Notes: a model not told the origin generated them from the sequence alone. 64,000 nt of DNA from Vandiemenella viatica (GCA_031002005.1 JARYHS010008074.1:279311930-279375929), one strand, 5' to 3'. Counted from the stretch's first letter, positions 10,931 to 23,898 are shown. Program-made: numbers and translations.

Positions 10931-13382
10931 TAGTGATGTGCCGGGTCGTTATAAATGTGTATCCGCGGATACGGATACAGATACGGATCAAGATCCACGA
11001 ATAAGAATACGGATCTCTTCAACGACTTTCTCAACTTGGACCGATAGTGAAAAAGACGTCAACTACGATCTATTATCGACTAACGTCCAGCTTACGCGAC
11101 GTGTTTTGACCGTGCACGGTGCGTGTTTGTGTTTATATTCTAAGATAACATAGGATAGCGTAGATTACATACGTTTTTGTTTTCTGGGATGCTGTAAGCT
11201 AAATTAAAATAAAAACACTGTCTACAACAAAAGTATAGTATTGAAATATGGAGAAAAAAAATTGATAGTAAATGACGACTCTGCTAAATACAAAATATGT
11301 ATTCCCATAAAGGTACAACTTCGTTAAAAAATCACCTTCAGACGAATTACCCACAATAATGAGTTATTCTTAAAAGAAGACTCTGCTAAGAAGATTGCCG
11401 GCGAAAACATTCAGCAGGGAGAGTCTTTAAAAACGGTAAAAAGAGAATTTTGAAAACCATTTTTAACGAATACATAGAAAAATTCAAAATGTGAATACTA
11501 CAAAATAAAAATTAACTACTTAATTTCAGAAATGATAGCATTATCTCATTTACTTTTTCAACACGTAGTAGAGTTTGGGTTCCGACGATTGATAGATCAT
11601 GCTGATGCAAATTATGTTCTAAAAGGCGGAACTTATATGCAGTGAACTTTACGATCGAAAATAAAGAACGTGTTGAAGGATCCTTCACATCAGATATCTG
11701 GTCGGATTGTTGGTCAGGTGTTTCATTATTATCCTTAACATTACAAAAGATTTTATAAGAAAAAATATCGTTTTAAATGCGAAGATTCTTGAAGAACGCC
11801 AAATGGGAGATTAGATTTCGTCAATATTTCAAAGCATGTTTGAAGGGTGGGGAATCCCGATACAGAATGTGCACTGCATGGTAAGAGATGGGGGATCCAA
11901 CATGAAGCTTGCCTGCACTTTATCTGACGTACATAATATTGAGTGTACAGCACATCAGCTGCATCTGGTTGTTAAAAAAGCTGTTAACAAGACTTGATGC
12001 AATCTCAATAAAACTTATAAAATACAGGAAAATACAGGACAGTTCAACTACTCTACAACAGTAAAGCATGAATTAGAAAAAAATACAAGATTGACTCAAT
12101 AAAAATTCACCGACACATTGGAATTATATCTATTATGTGTTGGAAAGGCTTGATTGCATTAAGGATTCGCTGCCGCTTTATACTACTAATCATAATAAAA
12201 TAGGCCAACTTGATGCCGAAGAGTTGCTCTTAATTCAAGAAGACTTTGTAGGATACCACAAGAAAATTGAGCGCACAAAACACATGTATATCCGACGTTA
12301 TTCTTCTAGTAAGGGCATTAAATTAATACCAGATGCCAATTCCTGCTGATAGTGGAGAAAAAACCAACGTCAGCACACCCGCCGTTCTAGAGTTTTTGTA
12401 TTCGTTTTTCTGAAATCGACAAAATATATTGTTTCAAATAGCTACGTTTCTAATTCCACGCTACAAATGTAAATTCTTCAGTGACTTTTACATCAAAGAC
12501 GTAAAACAAAAATTACTTACAGCTTCAGAAACATAAGTAACAACAACTGCAATTAGCACAGGAAAACTAAATTCCGTATAAAAAGCACACTGCAACAATT
12601 TAGAATACTCTTTAGCCTATATGTTAGATAGTGACGATGATGATGAGGAAACTGGAGACCAATTATCATGTACGAGTGCTAATTTGCTAGCAGGATATGC
12701 CAATGAAAAAAGAATATTAAGAGATCAAGATTCATTAAATTATTGACTGATTAATAGTAAAAAATTGGAGGTTTATTGCACATGGCTCGCACATATTTAT
12801 CATCACCTGCAACAAGCGTTCCAAGTGAGCAGTTTTTCAGTGCAGCAGGAATTATTTATTATCCTCATCGTAAAAGACTTTTGGGTGACAAAGGTGCCAA
12901 GTTACTCTTTTTGAAGTAAAATTTACCAAACTTAATTTTAAATATAACATTTGTTTGTTAGGTTTCTGTAAAAGTGATTATTTTATCTGGTGTAAACACT
13001 TCAGCTGTACATTAATAATAATTTCAGTTAGAAAATCACAAATATTAGAGGTCTGATCTCACTATAAAGGTAGTTAAAATAATACCTTAAAACTTACTAT
13101 AGTGGTAAGTTACCAGTTACCTTTGGTAACCTAGTAAAATAAATGTTTAAATAATTAATTTTTGGAAATGAATGTGCCAGACATGAGATTTTAAGAAATA
13201 TGAAGTAATTTGAATTGTAGTTAATAGTATTTCATTTCTACCTAACTTTAACATTTTATATATGTGCTTAGTGAAATTCTTGCTAAAGATCCGCTAGAAA
13301 GTAACGGATACGGGTACGGATACAGATCTTTTTTCCCCTCGGATATCCACGGATACGGATACGGATATCCGGCACACCACTA
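10931..13382 (+). mobile_element. hAT DNA transposon, complete ends, dead coding region
   Basis: A 2452-bp element with 14-bp terminal inverted repeats, left TAGTGATGTGCCGG and right (opposite strand) TAGTGGTGTGCCGG, one mismatch. It is flanked by a perfect 8-bp direct repeat CGCCACAG at 10923-10930 and 13383-13390, the expected hAT target-site duplication. Both ends carry subterminal arrays of GGATACGGATAC-like motifs (10962-11012 and 13304-13372), probably transposase-binding repeats by analogy with other hAT elements. The interior holds a decayed transposase on the plus strand. The left target duplication overlaps the duplication of the adjacent MITE, so this element inserted immediately beside it. 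Confidence 0.93.
11250..12920 (+). pseudogene. hAT transposase relic (BED finger, catalytic region, dimerisation domain)
   Basis: Transposases of this superfamily cut and rejoin the element in the nucleus. Pieces of the expected order survive in shifting plus-strand frames. A degenerate BED zinc finger lies at about 11262-11345 (KGTTSLKNHLQTNYP; the first zinc cysteine is lost). The segment SFTSDIWSD is at about 11681. Around 11870-11996 is the region VRDGGSNMKLACTLSD followed by TAHQLHLVVKKAV. Next comes a tryptophan-containing stretch leading into MLERLDCIKDSLPLY (about 12122-12349). The C-terminal dimerisation domain is at about 12781-12918 (MARTYLSSPATSVPSEQ and HRKRLLGDKGAKLLFLK). Stops and frameshifts interrupt it throughout, so no active protein can be made. 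The closest relatives by eye are BED-type zinc-finger hAT proteins. Confidence 0.9.
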
Positions 13383-13390
13383 CGCCACAG

Positions 13391-14026
13391 TAAAGAGGTC
13401 TCTGCCTCACACACTTCACGACAGACAGAACTATATTCCTCTCTCAAGAACCAAAGATCCTAATACTACCAACTAATGCTAGCCCAAAGATTGAACACAC
13501 TACTGACTGACAGTGTTATCTTACAATACAAAAAATGATAACACGTTATCTGTACAGTATTTTATAAACTAATACAGTTAATTAAAATAAATAATGTTAT
13601 TGGTGGGGCTCGACACATGTGCTGAACGGGAGGCAGAATTATCTTGGCTGTTGTGTTGCCGCCTTTCTCACGATAACAATATTGGCAGCCATAACGACGC
13701 CGTGGGAGTGCATTGAGTCGTCGGTTGGCGCTGCACTTGGGACAGCTGGAGAGAGGCGCGTTTGTCGTGGGGCCTCTCCAGGCTGTGAGTGGCTGGCTGA
13801 GAACAACGCCCCAGGGTGCAAACAATGGCCGCGCCTGCGAGGAGGCTCCACGCGTCAACACCAACAACACAAACACTCACCAGCAGCAGGCGACAGTAGC
13901 AACTGTTTACAATCTCAAACAACATGATGACTATTTTGATGAAATGGGGTACATATCTCAAGTTTGCTTAGATTTCCGCGGTAATTGTCGATGTGATCTC
14001 GGTTGTTGGGGCGGAACCGCGGGAAT
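13391..14026. other. Spacer with a GC-rich island (13620-13910)
   Basis: The island is GC-rich with frames open on several phases of both strands (plus 13619-13927 and 13713-14039; minus 13562-13876 and 13639-13851). No frame shows a recognisable domain and no clean acceptor/donor pair encloses one. It is possibly a CpG island or a noncoding conserved element. The flanks are featureless. Confidence 0.3.
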
Positions 14027-14150
14027 GTTTCATACCTGAACTTTCAGCCGTCATTTGTATCTCTCATCAGAGGGATACTATGACTGAGATCGCAGACATT
14101 ATAGCCCTCTGATGAGAGACACTGAATAATGGCTGGAATGACAGGTTTCA
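14027..14150. repeat. Long hairpin (inverted repeat, ~48-base arms)
   Basis: The left arm 14027-14074 and right arm 14105-14150 fold into a single long stem. The inner 15 bases TCTCTCATCAGAGGG pair perfectly with CCCTCTGATGAGAGA. The outer part pairs with small bulges (CAGCCGTCATT against AATAATGGCTG, and GTTTCATACCTG against CAGGTTTCA). The 30-base loop contains a further weak CTAT/ATAG pairing. The shape resembles an animal microRNA precursor, but it is equally explained as a small foldback MITE. No mature microRNA sequence known to me is recognised. Confidence 0.75.
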
Positions 14151-14671
14151 AAATAAACATATAACGCGGTTCTACCCAGACAACCAAGATAACGCGTACA
14201 TATCTTGTGTCACACGAATATGTCTACGTATTTATCACAATTAGCTTGCTATAAAGATCCAAATATAAACGCGTGAGTTGAATTCTTTCCCGCTGGTTTG
14301 TGCTAAGGTGCTGTTCGGCTGAAGTACAGTTAGAACTTCAAATGACGATATTGTTTCTTATTTTTGTATTACCATGTTTATTGAAAGGATTCAGACATAA
14401 AGTGTTTTCAGGGTTTGAATTACGTCTTAAGTCAACGGTTACAATGAAATTTGTAGAACAAATCCTAAATGATTCCTTCCTCGGTCAGATAAGTCGTGAA
14501 ACATAAGCTTTAATCAACAAATAAGCTGTTTCCTTAAAGTTTTTCTTCAAGATGGAAACAAGGTACGGAAATGTTGGTCTGAAAAAAAATGCGGACTGCA
14601 CATAACTACCTCAAATATTAATTCAAAATTTCATTTTCGGGAAGTAAAAACAAAGAAATATTTGTAAAAAA

Positions 14672-14910
14672 CCGAGCGTGGTGTGTGAACGGTTAACGTT
14701 CTGGCCTCGCATTTGGGAGGACGCGGGTTCGAATCCCCGTCCGGCTATCCAGATTTGGGTTTTCCATGGTTTCCCGAAATCACTCCAGGCGAATACCGAG
14801 ATGCTTCCTTCAAAATGGCCATGGTCGAATTCCTTCCAGTTCCTTGTCCCCTGTCCCATCCCGTCTCTAATGACCTTAGCCGTCGACGAGGCGTAAAGCA
14901 ATAAGTAAAT
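14672..14910 (+). repeat. SINE-A copy, full length
   Basis: Complete head-to-tail member: CCGAGCGTGGTGTGTGAACG head, GCGGGTTCGAATCCCCGTCC B box (a near-perfect match to the GGTTCGANTCC consensus), body with CACTCCAGGCGAATACCGAG, and tail CGTCGACGAGGCGTAAAGCA followed by an A-rich stretch. This is one of the best references for the family in the window. No unambiguous target duplication is visible because both flanks are A-rich. Confidence 0.92.
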
Positions 14911-17900
14911 AAAAATTGTCATAATGAATATATACCTAACGAAAGCGTGTACAATGCTGACATATTTGTTCTTTTATTACCATTCCTGTGATGGAAAACC
15001 GACATAGTATCATTCACCTATTATACCCCATTAAAATTTTTCCGATCTGGACGTACGAGTATGTGTCCTCATAATTTTTAAGCGAGAATCTTTCACTGAT
15101 GTTGTAAGGGCTCTCACACTAAGCGACAATTTTTAGATTTTTGTATTAAACAAACGTTTTTTTTTTTTTTTAAAAAAAAAAGCTACTGCACATCTAGACA
15201 TGAAATTAAACATAAATTAGTTCCCCTAATAATTCAAAATCATGTGTATATATGTTATCAATCATTATTCATGCAAAAAATTGTAATAATTTTTATTAGT
15301 ATACAGATATATGTAATTCCACGAGCGAAATGGTTCGTTTTGAAAATTATTTTCATTCTACTTATGAAAACAGTGGTTGTGTTCCGATTTCACCGACAGC
15401 TAAATTTTGTCAAGTAGGGAATATCTATCAATTGTTCAAGAAAACAATGTCATTACAATTAGCTTTCCCAATCACAATTCATAAAGTTCAAGGTTAACAT
15501 TGGATAAAGTAGAAAACAGTAAGGACTCGAATGATAAATTTTGTATCTGATTAAAAAAAAAATTGTGCTAGGGATAATAAAAATGGTTTACATCAAGCTA
15601 TTGACAAAACCTTATTATTTTAAGCACTACGACTGGGCTCAGAGTTACGAACTGGTAACTTTCATTATACCATGAGATGCACAAGGACCTTATGCTGTAT
15701 ACTCGTGTATTACAATGTTGAAAAAACAAAAAACCTTCCCACGGTTCAGCTTCATTAAGCCGCAGTCCTCGTTCTACTTGATTAAAAACGTGGGATTCCA
15801 TTCATCTCGATTGATTTGTCGTCTTATATAACATTCATATGATTGACTGTAGAAGCATGGCGTGTAAACACGTTCTTCTTCTTACCAGCTGGCCTTGTTG
15901 TTAGTTCCATCAATCGATAGACTACTTGAACACAATCTCGAGATATTAATTTGCACTCATATGAACGAAACCGTCTGTTTATGAAGTTAGTCGGTGAATA
16001 CGTATTAATCATTACGTTCTGCGAATAATTTCCAACGACTGATGTATTACAACATCAAATGTGATGTAAGATGGCTAAGATCTGGTCGTCACAATAATAT
16101 ACTTCACCTTTTTCATAGAGCGAGACTTAATTCATTTTAAATTATACCCGACGGAAAAGAAATTAATTTAAGGTAACTGGCTTAAACGTTTTAAAGGTAT
16201 GTTTCATCGAGATAAATTTATACAATCTTCCACGAAGTTTGCTTTTGTACCATTGAAGTATATTCTCTTCTTCGTTAAACAAAGGCTTACTATTGTTGTA
16301 TATGTTTTACACACCAGGATAAGAGATTAATACTATTTTCTCACAATTTTTCGTCTTAACAGAGTTCTTCTAACAAGCGATATCTGAATACCGCTGATAT
16401 CGGTTGCCACACGCATGGTGACAATATTATATCATTTAATCAATACGGGGTGATTATATTTAGTTATATTAGTCTAAACTGGACAGCATACATCTCACAA
16501 CAGTATCCTATCACTTATCAGTGATAAATGGATTTTTTTGTTACTTTTGTCTCTATATTCAGAACTCATTGTGTTTTTTTTTTATCACTGAAGTATTTTA
16601 TGTTTTAAGAATTTAGGTTAGTAGCTAAGTAAAAATTACATAACTAGATTCTAAAATCATTATAAATTTTATGAATGTACTATTTTTGACCGCAAAGTTG
16701 CGTTTTCTCCTTCAAGCTGGAGCCAGGCCGTCACACTTCACTACTAATTCATGTCTCTATTTCAGAATTGATTAGCGATACTAAAATCATTCAGGTGTAA
16801 GAGACATTGCACGGTGAAACATTTTAGATGTTATATATAAGAATATTCGTTTCAAAGCGTCTTCAACATATAAAGATACTTTTATACGATCAGTGTTCAG
16901 CTGTATGTCATCAATTTTTCTTTTGATATATGTAATTAGTAACACGATGGAATATTTGAAAACTATTTTTGATTATTGACTGCACCTTAACTATCTTGAT
17001 ATTCTAGAATATGTATATGTTGGTCATCAGAGTGTAATTGAACTTTTATTAAGATTGTTTACAAAAAGTAAATTTCGAGAACACCATTTAAAATAATTTT
17101 TGCTGCATAAAAATAAACGTTAACTATGTGATTTTACTTTCTTAAGAAATGGGTATCCGTGTTCTTAAATTTGTATTTCTGTAATTAAATTTTTATGCTG
17201 GAATTAAAAGTGATTTACCGTACGAATCGACCGGAAAATAGTAAAAAATGAAAAAAGAAAAAAACAAACATACAAAATTTATACGATAACTTAATTATGT
17301 TGGCAAGATAGTGAAACATATGGCGATGTTAGACGCCTCTAACCGCGGTTAACTCTACCATGGGTAGTAAAAAGAATTATCCGCTGACAACTGTTTTTAA
17401 AGTGGGCATTGTAATAATTCATGCTTTTCACATTGTTGGGTAAGATGTCACCAAAAGCACTGGTCGCTGAGAATAGTTTCGATTCGTCCCGCATTCCGTC
17501 TATGACGTGACTGGACCTTCACTTAATTTGGAATCTGAGCCACGGAGAAAACCTTACAGTAATAAAACTAAAGCTTTGAAAATTACCAGCTTCTATGGAA
17601 ATGCACGCTCCAGACCGCTGAGCGATGGAAGGGGGGGGGGGGGAGGAAGTTGGTTCATAAAGGGGTGGGGCGAGAAAATTATACAGAAGATTCCTCTGTA
17701 ATTAAGACATCCATTATCAATCGATAAACTACATTTTGATGCGAGGCCGAATTAGAATATAAACATTACTGAAGAAATTTATTGAAATTTGGAAACGCTG
17801 TTGCATATGGCCAGAAACCTCCAGTTGATGTTACTATTATTGCTGAAAAGAGAAAATTTTCCGAAATACATGTCTCCGCACTACGTCTGCCCAGCTTCTC

Positions 17901-18499
17901 TAGAGATCCTGCTGTGGCTGACCCGTAACAATGCACGCACTACCATACAGATAAAGAGTAAGAATGCGGTATGAAGAAATAGATTGCTGTAAGTCATTGC
18001 TGGAAGCTTCAAATTATTACATGAACCATTTAAATTATTTTAACAAACACTTTCATTTTGGTCAGTTTTGTGCATCTTTAGTTGACTTGAAAATAAGTTC
18101 AGAGTATTTATTTGATGAAAAGTAGCAGTATCTGGTAGCTGAACAACAAAAGGGATTTCTCTTTTATTCTATATGTATTACACAGATCATAATATTATAA
18201 GCTCATAAGCACTAAGAATGCTCAAAATAAGGTTTAAAAATGATTTAACTTCTTTCATAATATTTACAAATATACAATTTAAGGAATCTGAAACTGAAGT
18301 GTTTCAGAGAAAACAATTTATTCTAAACTAATAAAACATTTCAGTTCGCGCGAGTACAAAATTAATATGGATGCTTTCATATTACACGTTTTGTAATCTT
18401 AATTTACGTTAAGGCCAACGAATAAATTTTAACAGTATTTCGGTCATTGATACTGCTTAGATAATCATTTTCACAGTATCAAGCCATTTTTTGTCACAG
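14911..18499. other. Gene-free AT-rich spacer
   Basis: No gene or recognised transposon. Low-complexity points are a T15 run immediately followed by A10 (15157-15181) and a 13-base G run (17631-17643). Short frames at 15598-15801, 15824-16012, 17507-17701 and 17789-17974 carry no domain and look incidental. Confidence 0.55.
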
Positions 18500-18930
18500 G
18501 TGATAAGACTGGCCGTTTATCACGTGCAATCTCTTTCGAGATACCGATCTGTAAAGCCAATCTCCGCCCTCACCCTCGCCATTATTACTGCAGGTAAGCT
18601 CTGGGGGCGGGCTACGGTGATGTCCGTCCCTTTACGCAGTCCGCGTTTTAATAAGCGCCTGTAATAAGGCGGAGCGACACACTGTGCGAATGGCGGCCGT
18701 TACAGGGGGCGGTAAGTAAAAAATCGAGGCTGCTATCTGGCGGAGATACGGCGACCTCGTGGGACGTAAAACCATAACGACTGCGGACCCCTGTGCAGCA
18801 GCTTCCCAGATAACACCCGGCGACTTCCTACCGGAGATAGTATTAACGCGCTCAACACCACACCCGCCACAACACTGGCGTCCCCTTCCCGTGCCTCTGG
18901 CATTGCTCAGGCTGTGGCTCTGTACGTTAA
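18500..18930. other. GC-rich island, candidate conserved noncoding element
   Basis: A GC/CpG-rich block flanked by AT-rich DNA on both sides. It contains TTTTAATAAGCGCCTGTAAT and several GCGG/CCGCC stretches, but no frame with protein-like composition and no convincing splice-bounded exon. Coding, CpG-island and enhancer explanations are all open; I favour noncoding. Confidence 0.3.
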
Positions 18931-20829
18931 CTAACTAGCACACCTGAGTAAGTGGCGCTATACCTTCAGACCGCCCTCTCAGCAGATGTAATGGTGATTT
19001 CAGCTTTATTTTTCAAACATAATAACGAAACAATCATTAGAAGATGTAACTATATATTAATTCGCTCGATATTTTCAGTCGACAATGTTTGTCATTCATT
19101 TCTGTATCAAAAGTGGCAATTTCATAAATTAACTGAAAGAAAACGAAACTTTTTAACTCAGAGTAGGCAGTAATACACAATCGAAATAAACTGCTACAGC
19201 CGATATCAATCCTTGACCCGTCGGTACTATCATATCATTTATCCCAAAGAGGGCAGATTCTTTTGCTAATCTCGCAGAAAGAATACACTCAAATCTGAAA
19301 ATGATACGCATACATTTTTAGTAATAAATATTTCGAAAGTGTTAGGAATTCTCATTCTATCACTTAGAAGCAGTACAAAATCTTTTTTATTTACCTCTGA
19401 AAGTTGATTTTCCTGGCGTTACTAAAACTATATTAAACCCGTGGATACGATTTTATTTTACACACACATAATAACACACATTTACTGATACCAAGTAATT
19501 TGTTAGAATGGTTATACAAGACGTTTCTACCAGGTAGCTTGTAGGTACGACTTTTTCACTTAAAAATATTTTGTGGTGAATAATGAAATATTTATAAGAA
19601 ACTAATTAATCAATAAATATTTTCATTAAACGTATAAGCTACAAGGTTGTACTGCTTCACAATTAAGTTTAACTATTAAGAATAAAGATGATCACTTTAG
19701 AAACGATTTGACTTAACGCAGATTACTATTTTTTTCTAATTCTTTATAATTTTTTGAAATTGTAGAATTCAATAAACCAATTTTTTCTATTATTTTACTT
19801 TTCATCCAATAATTAACCAATGGTCATTAGTTTTCATTCCTATTTTATTAAAATAGTTCTTGTTAGTAATAGAAGGTTATGGTTTTAAACAGATAGGATA
19901 AAAAACTTCCAGCTTAACATAACTGAAATAACATAGACACGCAAATGAATCAAACTTTTGTTTCAGAAATGAATACATTTACTAGGTCAGTAGGTTGTAT
20001 ATTCTCATAAAACGCACTTAAAAAAAAATTAAGTAATTGTAATCCAATATTTTTGTAAGCCGTTTCCGGATCGAATACATAATTTCCTGAAGCAGTGAGT
20101 AAGTATAATATTTCAAATGTAATAACACTCTCCAACACTGTTAATGGTTAATACCTATTTTCGATACATTTACCTTTTTAGAAACAATCCAAAACGGTTA
20201 AAAGAGAAGTTTTCTATACAATTCACTTTTTTATTGTCCTGTGAACCATGTAACCTCTCCATTACTCAGTTCGTTTTGGTCATGGACATTTATTGCTGGA
20301 AGCAACTCTGAAGCACGTCTTAGCTTTGTGCAAGACATCCTCTCTGGATATAGTCAGAAGTGTTATGCGTCTATGGGCCGGTAAGAAAGCATTACGGAAC
20401 CCATGCTGTACGTGGACGTAAATTTATTCCTCCCGACGCTTATCTAGCAGGAATGTGTCCAAATATTCAGCCATTCGTAGGGCTGCTAATCTGTGTTCCC
20501 AAGTAGATGGGGGGAGGAAATGTTCAGTATCTTTATCGACGGGCATTATAAATGGCTGTGTTAAAAAAAAAGCTTTAATTATTTATTAAAATTAAAATAG
20601 GCTTTTTATGACAGAAATTAGTTTATTAAGTGGAAATAGCATAAACGAAAGGTTTAAGAAAAAAAATTAAAATAGATTCGCTCATGCGAAACATATGAAG
20701 TAATACGATTTGAAATTTCTTCTAAACTTGGATAAAATTATTAATCAGGTTCAAAGAATTCTTGCAGAACTCAAATGCCCAGGTAAAATGGTGAAAAAAA
20801 GAAAACACTGTTTCTGGGAACCCTGCAAC
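18931..20829. other. Gene-free AT-rich spacer
   Basis: Nothing recognisable. Frames at 18952-19173 (plus) and 19950-20138 (minus) have no supporting signature. Confidence 0.5.
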
Positions 20830-21240
20830 CATTAGGACAGGCAAAAGTAGTCAAAACGGCCTGAGAGCTCGAAGTGTAGATTTTTGTTGTTCTTAATTGC
20901 CGTAGCGCAGCGCCATTGTTATGCGGATGGTGTTGGCGCGGTGGAGTCCGCCCGGTTTCCATTAGCAGACGTTAATCCGGCCGAGGCGCCACCGGTCCGT
21001 TATTAACGCCTGCGAAGTTGGCGAATGCAGCCGGCATTACTTTTGGCGCTGTGTTGTACCAATGAATGGCGTCGCACCCCTGCGCCTAACTTGGGAGCCA
21101 CTTTTACGACGGGGGATGGGGCCCGCCTCGCACTGCCACGCGATAACTTTTGCCAGACTTGTTAAGTTACACAATGGATGCAGGTACCGGTCCCGATTCG
21201 CCTTGTTCGACCAGCTGTATGCGTTTCTGCCAAGGAGAAG
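20830..21240. other. GC-rich island, candidate conserved noncoding element
   Basis: A GC-rich block with dispersed homeodomain-type ATTA/TAAT cores inside otherwise GC-rich sequence (CGTTAATCCGGCC, GTTATTAACGCC, GGCATTAC). Open frames (plus 21062-21436, minus 20771-20962) are not protein-like beyond composition. The pattern suggests a regulatory element but this is inference only. Confidence 0.3.
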
Positions 21241-23311
21241 TCGTTATCTGGAAGAAGGAAAGTTCGGCCGTAGCCTAAAGAACTGCTGTCAAGATAACGA
21301 CTCTTTGTTATATGTTCAGAATATTTTACAACCCTTGAAAAAGAGATACTGTACCAATGTTGTTAGTTTTACTTCCTGTGGTGAAGAGACTCCAGAAATT
21401 GTTATCTGTTTCTGTACATTTGGCAGTGACTTGTAATTTGTTTGGAAATTATACCTATACAGCAACCTTTTACCGTTGAAGTGTTCTACAAACGAAATTA
21501 GAGAGTAGATATACTGTGCAGGAATTATGGGCTTAAATAATTCATAAAATAGGTTTTTGTCATTTAGGTACCTTCTATGCCTGATTTTTCCCAGAATGAG
21601 AAGCCATAGGGGAATAAAAATAGTCAAAATATACGAACTTTGTTATTTGTATATAATCTATTTTTACCCATGTTGTCGCTCAACTTTTTTAAAACTATCT
21701 TTGAAGCCATCTCTTTAAATGTAATGGAGACCAATTACGGAACCTAATTCTTATAACAAATACGATGGATAAATATCATACCTTGGCGAGCCAGCCTTTT
21801 GTATGCGTTCTCTACTCAGTTTCCAAGTAACATTTATTATTATATGGATAATAAACATGATTTAGTTCTGGAACTAAGGCAGATGTCGAAACGTCAACGA
21901 CATTTAACTAAAACACATTTTTTAAGTAGCTTACTCTAATTTTATGACAGATTACTTAATTCTGTTTTTGTAATAACTGATACGCTCGTGAAAATTAAAT
22001 TTCGAATAGACGAACGGAATTACCCGGAAAGTATGAATATGAATATTTAATTGTATGGTAATTGCTCAAACGCATGTTGCTGTTGAATTATTTTTTTAAA
22101 TATTAAAAGTATAATTTGCAATTTGGAGCAAGTTCATTTATTTTCAATAGTCACATTTAGGTTGGGACATGCTTAGATTTTGCCGTTTATATTTATTCTT
22201 AACTTACATATCTTCGGTTATGAGTTTCAGTTGTACGTAATTCAGAAAATTAAGCTGGATGTAACTTCTGTGTTTGTGATTTAGGCAGGTTTGGTAGCAA
22301 GAATTCCTATAACGTTCGGAGAAGTCTGGCAGTAGCTTAATACATTATAGCCGTCTTGTGTCAATCGTCTAAGTTGTATGTGGAGTTGATCTTCTATGGA
22401 GAAAAAAATAAAGAGCTGCACGTAATATTTGGTTGAGTGGATACATGTTTGGAAGTCAAATAGTTACATAATCCAATATGTCTTTCACTTTTGGTTGATG
22501 ATCATCTTTCATTTGAGAGTGCATAAGGATTTTTTTAAATTATCTCTAGAATCAGAAGATATTGTTAAGGATACAACTAAAACGATAGTTGTTGTAATTG
22601 AATGGAGCAGTATTGTGATAGTTTATTAGTTGCAGGCAATGTGTTCTTGGGTGTCGAGGATGGCGATAAAACGGTCGGTGGGAGGAATGCAGCGTGTATC
22701 CCGAGAGACAAAGGCTCCTCTCTCACCTCTACGCGCCACGCCACGCCACGCCTTAATCAAGTAATTGCAAAGCACCAAACAATGTTCACTCTGACGTAGA
22801 CTACTTTGTTCTTGCCGCTCTTGTGCTTTAAAAAATTTACCTCGAGAACAGCGAGATGAAATTTCATTACCTACAGCTAACACAAGCGACTTTTTTAGTC
22901 GGCTGCTTGAAGTCTGAGATCAAATTTATAATACTTTGCGTCAGTTTTTGCCTGCTTTTTTCTTTGTCAATCAATGTTATGCTCTAAAACGTAATAATTT
23001 GTAAATGTTGGAAATGTTGGAAATTTGTATTAGCATTAGTAGTTTTTTTTTATATACATTAAAAGTCGAAAGAACTCTGTTTGGATCATTTCTGTTCGGA
23101 GCCGAAAAAGGCTGGTTATGGTATATTTTTTGTATTAATTTTAATATTTACTGAGGGAGACTGAAAACAAAAAACAAGTTTATTTTTTTGAGAAATTGGA
23201 GCATGATTTTTTATATATAAAAATGGAATTAAATTAGAACAATTTTCTATCTGGTGGTAAAAAACATTTCGTAGCTGCAGTGTTGTGCCTTACAATACTC
23301 TCCGTCACTAA
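21241..23311. other. Gene-free spacer
   Basis: No recognisable gene or repeat. A less AT-rich patch at 22630-22800 contains a short CACGC repeat (CACGCCACGCCACGCC) and overlapping frames on both strands without a family signature. Elsewhere nothing is seen. Confidence 0.5.
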
Positions 23312-23350
23312 AGACCTTGCTGTTAAGAGACGTTAAGCAGTTAAAAAAAA
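23312..23350 (+). repeat. SINE-A 3'-tail fragment, variant subfamily
   Basis: TGCTGTTAAGAGACGTTAAG followed by CAGTTAAAAAAAA matches the unusual tail of the minus-strand SINE at 8638-8858 almost base for base. It is a 5'-truncated insertion of that subfamily, showing the variant tail is inherited by more than one copy. Confidence 0.8.
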
Positions 23351-23898
23351 ATACAATACTGTTTTGAATCAGTTCTGCAAGGCATTCTATGCAAGCCTCT
23401 TCAGCATCAACAAATCAAAGCACCTGAAAGCCCAACTCATTGGTATTACGCAATAATACTTAAATTTAGTTAAAATTTCAGTGGTTCCTTTTCTTTTTGG
23501 CATCTTTTCATTGTTGATATGGGGAGCTGTTTTATAAATTGCGAAATGTTAATAAACTGAAGATGCTACACACTGAACACGAAAGATATGTACACTCATA
23601 AATCGTAAAATGAGCCATAATTTAGTTTAGGGCTTAAAGTGCAACTGTAAAATACAAAACAACTAGATAACCCGTGTGGTGCGAAAATTTCTCAAATAAA
23701 ATCCGATGAATAGCGAGGTTGGTGATTTGTAGTAGACTGAAAGAAGAACTAGCTCATTTGCAGCAATATGTTTCTGATTCAATTAATGTATGCCATCTTG
23801 CAACCCTCTACTTTGATTTAAACACCTGAAGCTATCCCCTCCCGGAACTCAAACTATTATAGGTCTCTCCTGAATAAAACCCGCAGTAAATCTATATC

